Shown here one piece after another: positions 56,275-64,000 of a DNA stretch of 64,000 bases; positions within the stretch are counted from its first letter, which is position 1; every line of letters starts with the position of its first letter. The stretch spans positions 62,001-126,000 of the forward strand of contig PUQB01000143.1 of assembly GCA_003024785.1 (NCBI GenBank), given 5' to 3'. The notes below the pieces were generated by a model that saw nothing but the letters and a program-made list of their open reading frames with translations, ran no database searches and was not told the origin of the DNA. The position numbers were made by a program, and so were the translations under genes. This stretch comes from Selaginella tamariscina. Lineage: Eukaryota; Streptophyta; Lycopodiopsida; Selaginellales; Selaginellaceae.

Positions 56275-57840
56275 GACAGTGGTTAGACATCGTCAAATGG
56301 CCAGGTGATGCTGACGAGCAACGGGACGAAGCGCTGGATAAGGAAGGTACCTCAAGTACAAACTAATGGCGACCGATGTCAGGCGGCGGCGTAACCAAGC
56401 ATAAATCCGATCGTCCAGACCAACTACCCAGGGTACATAGGACAACACGCATGAGGGAGACGCATAAATGTGACAGACAGGACTCTGTCACAAGGCGGCA
56501 AACTAGTAAAAAGGCGCCACATGTACCTAGGGTCTAGCGCTAGGTAACCCACTATATAAGCAGGAAGGCGGGTAGTGGGTCGGAGTTTTTTGGAGTCAAG
56601 TCTGCGTCTTATATCTTGCTCCTCTGTCGGAGATAGTTTATACTCGGACAGGCAATATAATATATCCATATTCCTTCTATTCACTTTACAAGTGGGTGTT
56701 CGCCACTTGTCCCACTCCTGGGCTGGGCAATGCTTTTTTGCCAAACCACCATAGTAGAACTCCCCTACCTGTACATGGACCCTCGCGACGTCCAAGTAGA
56801 GGCCATCCAACACCTTCCACCACTTTTGAGGTAAGGCTGGCTTGCCAGTTTGGACCTGTGGAGTTGGATGCTCTCCACAACGTCCTAACGACCACTGAAG
56901 TTTCTTGAGAAGCACCACATCTGGCCTACGGAGTCCCCAACGACCATTTGTGGTGATCACGAAGGGATAAATAGTACACACGGATGGAGTTCACTATAGT
57001 AAGCAGAGTTGCAGCCCGAAGGAGAGTCGAGATTAACTTGTTCGAACAAATAGAGATTGATGAGCAGCAGCTTACCAGGAGGATGTGACGGGCCGCCAAA
57101 GGAGGTTGATGGAAGGCGGCGAGGCACCTCGGTTGCCACAATTGGCCCCTGCCTCACCTACCCGAGGGAACGACGTAAATGCCGCATGGCCAAATCTTTG
57201 AGTAGCGGTAGACTCGGCACACCAGCGGCAGAGGCGGTAGCACGCTGCCGACAATGAAGAAGAATATGAAGGAACCACAGCACGTCCAGACATCAATCTA
57301 GGTACGGCAGCATGTGGTATGAACAACACCTGGACGGGCGACTTCGCCTGACAATAACCTACAATGCAGAATGGGATAGATGGTAGGACGATGAAAGCCC
57401 TCTGCCTCTCAACGTAGGCAAAAGTGATGGCCACGATGACCCCCAACACCAAAGAGCAGAACCTGTGTTTGACGAGTACCCCCGAAGGAGGAAACCTAGC
57501 ACAGGGCAACCCTAGGAAAGGGCAGGCCTACGACGGAGGCAGGAATCTCGAGGGGGCAAAAGCAACATAAATAGCGATGGGGAACGTGAGCTAGAAGTCC
57601 AACGTGGCCAGTGCCACAACGGACGTAAGATAGGAAACCCAGGGCCGTCGTCACCCACCAGGGTGACGCAGGGGGCTTGTGGCTGCCTGAAAAGAGGGAG
57701 GAAGAGCCTCATCCGGAAGGCCCCCATAGGGAGGAGCATTGATTGCTAACAAGGCAACCTCTGCAGCAGGAGTTCAACTGATCGGATGACGTAGTAAGCC
57801 AAGGTGGTTACCAGGATGAGAACCCAAGGCTTCGGAAGGC
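56275..57840 (+). other. LTR and leader of the second Gypsy element
   Basis: A TATA-like CTATATAAG at about 56551 and a perfect 8-bp hairpin ACAAGTGG/CCACTTGT at 56688-56710 are visible. Minus-strand open frames here match no family I know and are probably antisense shadows. The first gag codons may lie in the last 300 bp. Confidence 0.5.
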
Positions 57841-57850
57841 TGGGGTACAC

Positions 57851-59030
57851 ATGGGACGACCACCTACGCGAAGGCGACTGGACATCGACGAGTTGGCAGA
57901 CTGGGAGGAGGTATCAGAAAGAGGGGCCTTACAGTGGCCACTCTGGATAAGGGACGAGAGGAATTCGTCCAAGGGCAGGAGAGATTTGCCCGAGCGACTA
58001 GTATCGCACCGGCCCTGTGAGGGAAATCCGCCAAGGCACACGGCAGAGCCGCAACCATCACCAGATGAGTGGATACCATCTCAGGGCAAGGAGGAATCGC
58101 CCCATCGATCACGACCGTCTAGACGTCGTGAGGAGATTCCGTGCACAGTCCTATAAAACCACTTGTTGGAAGAGGGAATACCGTCCAGCCGTGGTAAGCC
58201 ACGCCACCAACTGTTAGGTTGGTCCCACGGAGGGCCCCCGAGGGACAGCCAGGAGGAGCCCCACCCTCAACTAGAAGGAGAAAGGTACCAGCATAATACT
58301 TGGACGTGGACTACACCACGTTCGAAGCGGAGGGTCTGCGTTCTGTGGAGCGAAGGGGAAAGACACAGACCAACACGTACACAAGTTCGAACAGGTGTGC
58401 AAACTTCGGAGTGTAATCAACAATCATAAGAAGCTGAGTGCCTTCGCATGCACTCTGGACAAGAAGGCACACGCTTGGTGGATGCGATTCCACGAGGCCT
58501 ACGAAGGAGCTCGCTGGGAAACCGCATGAAGGGTGTTTCTGGATACTTTCCAGGAGGAAAAGAGTGAAGAGGAGGTGATCCACAAGCTAATGAGCTTAAA
58601 ACAGAAAGTAGAAGAGTCGGTCAATGAATACACAGTTTGCATGCTGGGGTACATCACCCAGCTAAGAGACGCCCCAGTTGACGTGACCAAGAAAATGTGG
58701 TACCAAAAGGGACTGCGTCGGAGATCCGCAAGTGGATAGGTTTAGATGACGACCAAACATTCAACAAACTACTTCGGTACGCCAAGAAGGCTGAGAAGTG
58801 GGAAGCCAAAAGACGACAGGAGAGGGAAGCACAGGACAAATCAGACGCCGGGGGGCCAACGACACCACCACGGACGAGGAGGACCTCCCGGACGTTCCCA
58901 ATCCGACCCGGAAGGAGAGACGGAGGGGGGCCAGGGAGCACGAGCAATCCTAATGAAGGAAGACCTACATAGCGGTCGCAAGGTAGGAGGACTTAGCGAC
59001 GACTCTTGCTCAGTTAGGATACACAGCACA
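57851..59030 (+). pseudogene. Gag of the second Gypsy element
   Basis: Blocks: MGRPPTRRRLDIDELADWEE; FCGAKGKDTDQHVHKFEQVC (about 58337); SAFACTLDKKAHAWWMRFHE; VFLDTFQEEKSEEEVIHKLM; SLKQKVEESVNEYTVCMLGY; and LDDDQTFNKLLRYAKKAEKW. This is a retrotrans_gag domain. A stop at 58528 and frame changes near 58410 and 58735 break it. Confidence 0.8.
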
Positions 59031-59099
59031 TAGGGATAGATATTGCAAAGTATGTAATGTCCATGGATCCCACAACACAAATGATTGTTACTAGCTAAC

Positions 59100-60570
59100 C
59101 AAGTTCCTAAGCAGCACGCCACCCCAAATCGACACCTGGGTCGTTGAGAGGCGGATCACCTAGGGGACCAATGGTATGGTGGCTGCGGTGGTGGCCAACC
59201 CCGCCACAGATAGCGGTCAGGAGACCGCAACCAGAGGTTGCACTCCTGGGAGCGACAACAAAACCGACTGAGGTATGACGACAGAAACAGACGGCCGAAA
59301 CGCCGGAAGTTGATATGCACGATGTGCAGTGAACACCATCCACTGTACCGATGCCCCTGGATCGCAATGCTCAAACCCATACTGGAAACACATGTACCAA
59401 AGGCCACAGGGGTGCCTGACGGACCAGCCCCGGCCACAACAACACTAGGTCCCACACCACATGCCCACCATGTAGAGATGTCACCCCCCAAGATGCAATG
59501 CGGGGCAATCACGAGGTCACAAGCCCAACAAACGAAACGACCAGTTGACTTGGAGGAGGAAGACAATGGGGAATCTAGCGAGGAGGAAGTGGCAGCCAAA
59601 CTGGGGAGACCAAGTCAGTTGGAGCAAAGACACGCTGAGGTGGAAGCGGCAGCAGAACAGGTGAGGTTGGCACAGGGCACAGAGGCCAGGGGCATGACGG
59701 GGATGCACGAGGCCCTCGCTGGGAAGGTGCGAGAAACCCAGGTGTCGGTAACCTTAGGAGAACTACTACGGTTATCCTCAGGGCTTTATGAAGTCCTCAC
59801 CAGAGAACTACACGGGCCCACAGTCGTGGCCCCAAGGGTCGCAACAACAGTGGTAGACTTTGTGGACGATGTACTAGCCATACCCGTCCAAATGGCAGGC
59901 CGCACAGTCCACAACGTGATCATAGATGGGGATCAAGCGTAAATATTATGTCCACATAACTCCATCAAGAAATGGGGATGCCGCCCTCGAAGCCCTCACC
60001 CTTCCTCATACACATGGTGAACCAAGCCAAGGTGGCCCCTAAGGGCATCATGAGGGAGGTAAGCATCAGGATCCAGAGCATCAAGTTCCTGATAAACGTG
60101 GTTGTCCTTGACATGCACGCAAAAGGAGGGTTCGACTTACTCTTGCGGCCGCCGTGGCTCCGGGGCACAGGGTAAACACAATTGGGAGAAGCAGTAGATT
60201 CAGTTTCCCGTTAAGGAGGTGGTCATATCCGTTACTGCGAAACAAGTCCTGACGCCACCATCGAAATCCTGACCCTAGGAATACCATCTCCTAAACTAAG
60301 GAGAGGGACTGGATGATGAGGAAGAAGCGGCCATCCTAGCATGTTTGCCAAAGCTCTTTGTCATAGAAGAGGTGGATCCTCGACAGGAAGTACGAGAGTT
60401 GGCTGCCACGTACTTAATGACTCGGCTAGAAACCGGAGCAGACACTCTAGAAGCTCAAATCCCGAGGTGGCCTGTCCTATGGAAAGAAATGCGGAGTGTA
60501 TCCCCATCAGCCCAGGAAGAGTACCGTAGCAAGCCGATGTATGGGTAGAACATGACTCCCGAAGCAACGG
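59100..60570 (+). pseudogene. Zinc-binding and protease region of the second Gypsy element
   Basis: A knuckle-like CTMCSEHHPLYRC lies at about 59321. The aspartic-protease region AIPVQMAGRTVHNVIIDGDQ (to 59942) has DGD in place of DSG/DGG, and the following frame continues PKPSPFLIHMVNQAKVAPKG and FDLLLRPPWLRGTG (to 60175). After it, LPKLFVIEEVDPRQEVRELA leads to 60548. A frame break occurs near 59943. Confidence 0.75.
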
Positions 60571-60670
60571 TCAAGCAGGTCAACATAGGCACTGACGAAG
60601 GCCCCGACTAGTAAATGTTAATGCTCACATCGGAGCAAAGCTAGGAGAGTAGATTACTGACTGTCTCCAT

Positions 60671-60790
60671 AGATACAGGGATTAAAAAAGAATAATAATG
60701 ATTATTTTATCACTATATAATTATGTTATAATAACATATTATCATCATTATTATATTATTATTTTTGGTATTAAAGTTAAGCTTTTTTCT
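60671..60790. other. AT-rich patch in the second Gypsy element
   Basis: About 110 bp of almost pure A/T (TAATAATGATTATT ... ATCATCATTATTATATT), with partly inverted halves, lie in otherwise GC-rich coding-like DNA. It may be a small inserted MITE or hairpin element. Confidence 0.5.
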
Positions 60791-60794
60791 ACCA

Positions 60795-61029
60795 CGACCT
60801 AAGGGGAGTACCGCCGGAGTTATGCCAGCACCGAATTAAACTAAAACCCAACACTCGACCCCGCTGATAACAACGCTACCGCATCAACCCAAACTACGCC
60901 CGAAAAGCTAAATAGGAGATTGACAAGTGGCTCAAAGCGAACTTCGTCTACCCCATCGAGAACCCAAAATGGTTGTCACCAATTGTGATCGTACCAAAGA
61001 AGGACGGCCGGCTAAGGATCTGCATAGAT
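60795..61029 (+). pseudogene. Reverse transcriptase start of the second Gypsy element
   Basis: Blocks LRGVPPELCQHRIKLKPNTR, then INPNYARKAK, EIDKWLKANFVYPIENPKWL and SPIVIVPKKDGRLRICID are the N-terminal RT text of Ty3/Gypsy elements. The frame has two stops near 60865 and one at 60911. The domain is cut at 61030 by the next element. Confidence 0.87.
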
Positions 61030-61608
61030 TGTCAAGCCACGATCCAGGAACCAGGAAGCGAGTAGGATTCCGGGAACGGGAAGGCTTGACTCAGGAACAT
61101 GACCAAGAGCAGGACAGGAACTAGAAACAGGAACAAGACGGATCCAGGAGCAGGACAGGATCAGGATAGGATCCGGGAGCAAGACAGGAAAGCGCAGGAC
61201 AGGATCCAGGAACAAGATAGGAACTAGACAGGGTCTAAGAGCAAGACAGAAGTAGGAGGCAAAGAGTAAGACAAGAACAAGACAACAAGGAACAAGAATA
61301 ATCGTAGAATGACTGGTGTTGATAGTAACTGATTGTACAACAATTAGGTCGGAGCTTTTATGCTCACAACTCCAAGCTAATCTAGTCATGAGTCTAATCT
61401 AGTCATGAGCTAAGAATAGTGGCCCTTATCCTTTAGGCATATCCTGTAGCATATCCTATAGGCATATTCTATAGGAATATCCTGTAGGTATATCCTATAG
61501 GAATATCCTGCAGGCATATCCTGTAACCCGTATCCTGTATCCTGCATCCTGTATCCTATATCCGGAAACCTATATCCTGCATCCTGTATCATGTATCGGG
61601 TTGTGATA
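61030..61608 (-). repeat. 3' LTR of the chromodomain Gypsy element
   Basis: 579 bp, beginning TGTCAAGCCACGATCCAGG and ending GGGTTGTGATA. It is about 300 bp shorter than the solo LTR at 14302 because it has fewer GGAGCAGGATAGGAACT units. The minus-strand tract TTAGGGAGGATG beside it is the likely polypurine primer. Confidence 0.9.
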
Positions 61609-61616
61609 GCACATCC

Positions 61617-64000
61617 TCCCTAAGGACGAGTTCCACGAGTCTTAGGGCCTGGTTTAGCAGGATAATGCCGATGGAAGGCAGCAACTTTGGAAGAAGCATG
61701 GAGTAAGTTGGATGCAGGTTCCCAAGTGCGATCGGTAGGCAAATAACCTTTCCAATCCACCAAGTATTGAAGTTGGCGGCGATGAAGACGAGAATCAAGG
61801 ATGGCTGCAACTTCGTACTCAGGTTCACCAGCAATGACCACAGGAGGGGGAGGAGAAGAAGCACGACCAGGAAGAGAAGAAGGATGATACGGCTCCAACA
61901 AGGAGGTGTGAAACACAGGATGAAGTTTCACCGTGGATGGTAACTCGAGTCGGAAAGCTACAGGATTTACCTCCGCCACGATCCTGTAAGGGCCCAATCG
62001 TTGAAAATTCAACTTAGAAGAAGGCCTGTTGGTGCGAATGTGTCGACGAAGAAGCCACACGAGATCACCAATCTTGTATGCAGGTGCCGGCTGATGGTGA
62101 GCATCAGCATGATGCTTGTACCGTTCTTGTGCCTGCTGAAGGTGAACCTGGAGATCATCCTGTACCTGCCGAAGATGCTGAAGACGATCCTGTACTGCAG
62201 GAGCGGAAGAAGGAGAAGCGGGAAGAGCGAAGTCAAAACGTGGATGGTGGCCTGTAAGAGCAAAGAAAGGTGTCTGTCCTGTAGATGCGTGAACGGAGTT
62301 GTTGTAGGCAAACTCCGCCATTGGAAGAAAGTCCAACCAGTTGTCCTGCTAGTAACTGATGAAGCAACAAAGATACTATTCTAAGGTCTGAATTGTGCGT
62401 TCGGACTGCCATCGGTTTGTGGGTGATATCCTGAAGAAAGATCCGCTTTAACCTGTAGACTCCGAAGAAGCTCTCGCCAAAACTTGGACATGAATTGTGG
62501 ACCTCGATCAGAAACAATGCTCTCAGGAAGACCATGGTGTCAGAACACTTCGCGGATCACCAACTCAGCAGTTGTCTGGCCTGTAGCAGTCTTGTTACAT
62601 GGTAGGAAATGAGCCTGTTTGGTGAAACGGTCAACCACCACAAGAACTGCATCAAATCTGCGAGAAGGAGGAAGATCTGTGAGGAAATCCATAGAAATGG
62701 ATCTCCAAGGAGCAGAAGGAACAGGAAGAGGACGAAGAAGACCAGAAGGTGTATGACGAGGCATCTTCGACCTGTTGCAGGTGTCACAACTCCGTACAAA
62801 CCTTTCCACAAAACCTCGCAACCCAGGCCACCAATAGTTGCGAGTCACCAACTCAACTGTCTTGGCCACACCGAAATGTCCTGTAGCCGGGGTATCATGA
62901 CAATCCTGTACCACACGAGTCCTGTAAACACCAACAGGAACGTACAGGAGACCTTCCCAGTACAGGAGTCCGTCCTGTATGGCAAACAGCATGTAGTTTG
63001 AACGGGCTGGAGGAAGAGGAGCTTGCAATGTCAGGACTAATGTGTGAGAACACATTCCTTGTCAAGTCATCTGTAGCCAACTGCGAACGGATGTCCTATA
63101 GGAGTGTTGAATCTGTTGGAGCCTGATGAACCTGTAGTGCCGCAAGCCGGAATCGATCAGGACCCAACAGCACTTGTCTTTGACAGTCATATGCAGGATC
63201 GCATGGGACTGGTGCAAGGTAAGAGCGCCTAGACAATGCGTCCGCCTTGCCATTCCAAAAACCGGGCCTGTAGACAATGACGAAATCAAAACGTGATAGG
63301 AACTCCGCCACCTAGCCTGTCGTCGACTGAGAACTCGAGCCGTTTGAAAGTACTCCAAGTTCTTGTGATCCGTAAGAACTTGTACAGGATGCGCAGCACC
63401 TTCCAGGAAATGCCGCCACTCCTCGAACGAATCCACAATGGCCTTGAGTTCCTTGTCATGAATTTCGTAATTGATTTCCGTCGAAAGGAACTTACGAGAG
63501 TGAAAAGCTACAGGATGAAGCAACTTGTCTTCTCCAACTTGTGATAGGACGGATCCTACTGCAAAATCCGAGGCGTCTGCTTCAACGAAGAAAGGACGAG
63601 AAGGATCAGGATGTGCTAAAATCGGAGCTATCGTGAAGGTGTCCTTGAGTGTTGTGAATGCATGTTCTGCCTTGTCGGACCAAGAGAAAACCTCTGTGCG
63701 CTTGGTGAGTTCCATGAGTGGAAGTACACGCTTGGAGAAGTCCTGTATGAACCGCCTGTAGAAGTTTGCAAAGCCAAGGAAACATTGTACATCTCCTACC
63801 GACTTGGGCCTCTCCCACTCCACGATGGTTTTCACCTTGTGCATGTCCATGGAAACGCCAGCAGGAGAGACGATGTAGCCCAAGAACTCCACAGAATCCC
63901 TATCGAAAAAACACTTCTCCAACTTCGCATACAGGCCATGCTCGCGAAGCCGCTGTAGAACCAATCGTACATGCTTGTCATGTGCCGCCAGGTCCTTGGA
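61617..64000 (-). pseudogene. Gypsy pol: RT end, RNase H, integrase, chromodomain (partial, with stops)
   Basis: From 64000 leftwards: LREHGLYAKLEKCFFDRDSV and EFLGYIVSPAG (end of RT); FFVEADASDFAVGSVLSQVG and HDKELKAIVDSFEEWRHFLE (RNase H); a zinc-binding H2C2 region with ATGHFGVAKTVELVTRNYWW and SCDTCNRSK; integrase core ISMDFLTDLPPSRRFDAVLV and [40 protein letters not shown]; and a C-terminal chromodomain (EYEVAAILDSRLHRRQLQYL, VDWKGYLPTDRTWEP; about 61700-61810). Stops at about 62540 (after REVF) and 62350 (before QDNWLDFL), and a shift near 63060, make this copy defective. The chromodomain would steer integration to modified chromatin. Confidence 0.9.

Larger units (their letters stand above)
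56275..61029 (+). mobile_element. Second Ty3/Gypsy element, interrupted in RT
   Basis: A 5' LTR-like region with CACTATATAAGCAGG at about 56550 is followed by gag (58000-59000), a protease region (59830-60170) and the start of RT (60800-61029). The exact LTR end and primer site are unresolved. The RT text stops at RICID because a chromodomain Gypsy element begins at 61030. The GC content is clearly higher than in its neighbours. Confidence 0.75.
61030..64000 (-). mobile_element. Chromodomain Ty3/Gypsy element (chromovirus-type), partial
   Basis: Its 3' LTR (61030-61608) is followed on the minus strand by the end of pol, and the element runs off the right edge. It inserted into the RT gene of the second Gypsy element. 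The left target flank is TAGAT (61025-61029). The solo LTR at 14302-15186 belongs to the same family. Confidence 0.88.

Noticed and set aside
56424-57509. Minus-strand frames of 145-185 aa in the second Gypsy leader
   Set aside because: They are antisense to the element, with no recognised domain and no splice or promoter context.

Overview
This window looks like nuclear DNA of a seed-free vascular plant, most probably a lycophyte of the Selaginella type (Selaginella moellendorffii is my best guess). The reasons are intronless PPR genes with the 'AYAQNGH' repeat style, very short introns (45-74 bp across eIF3b), and genes for motile cilia (RAB23-like, CCDC40/FAP172), which flowering plants lack. 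Plant LTR retrotransposons and a plant hAT element fill much of the rest. No bacterial or organellar features, rRNA or tRNA genes were seen.

Layout. 0.1-7.6 kb is a gene island: two PPR genes and a type II (gamma) PI 4-kinase packed on the minus strand, then a divergent plastid membrane-protein gene. 7.6-30.8 kb is an ascorbate peroxidase (APX) gene split by a Copia element (8543-30404) with a CAAAT target duplication. The Copia element has been hit three times: by an hAT transposon (9143-11583, 8-bp duplication), by a solo Gypsy LTR (14302-15186, 5-bp duplication), and by a 13.8-kb element with 21-bp terminal inverted repeats (15437-29192).

The 13.8-kb element is the most unusual object here. 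On its left is a minus-strand gene with a D...D...E-like motif set (DUF7869-like), my candidate transposase. On its right are plus-strand genes for a ParB-like plus amino-methyltransferase-like protein and an FCP1/NIF-type HAD phosphatase. Between the two divergent gene groups lie two arrays of the 18-bp palindrome GGCGGGATTAATCCCGCC (about 16 copies each) around a 3.4-kb AT/CA-rich core. I do not recognise this combination as a described element.

30.8-40.0 kb is a second gene island: a broken PLP-dependent transferase of the MoCo-sulfurase-like family, a RAB23-like GTPase, CCDC40/FAP172 (head-to-head with RAB23, 103 bp apart), and an intact 12-exon eIF3b. The PLP and CCDC40 frames carry many one-base shifts, whereas eIF3b, the PPRs and the PI4K are clean.

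40.0-44.2 kb is AT-rich with no gene I can support. 44.2-51.0 kb is a young non-coding LTR retrotransposon (LARD-like; 1.74-kb LTRs). Its relative with a decayed gag-pol follows at 51.2-56.27 kb. 56.27-61.03 kb is a different Gypsy element on the plus strand, interrupted in its reverse transcriptase by a chromodomain Gypsy element on the minus strand that runs off the window end.
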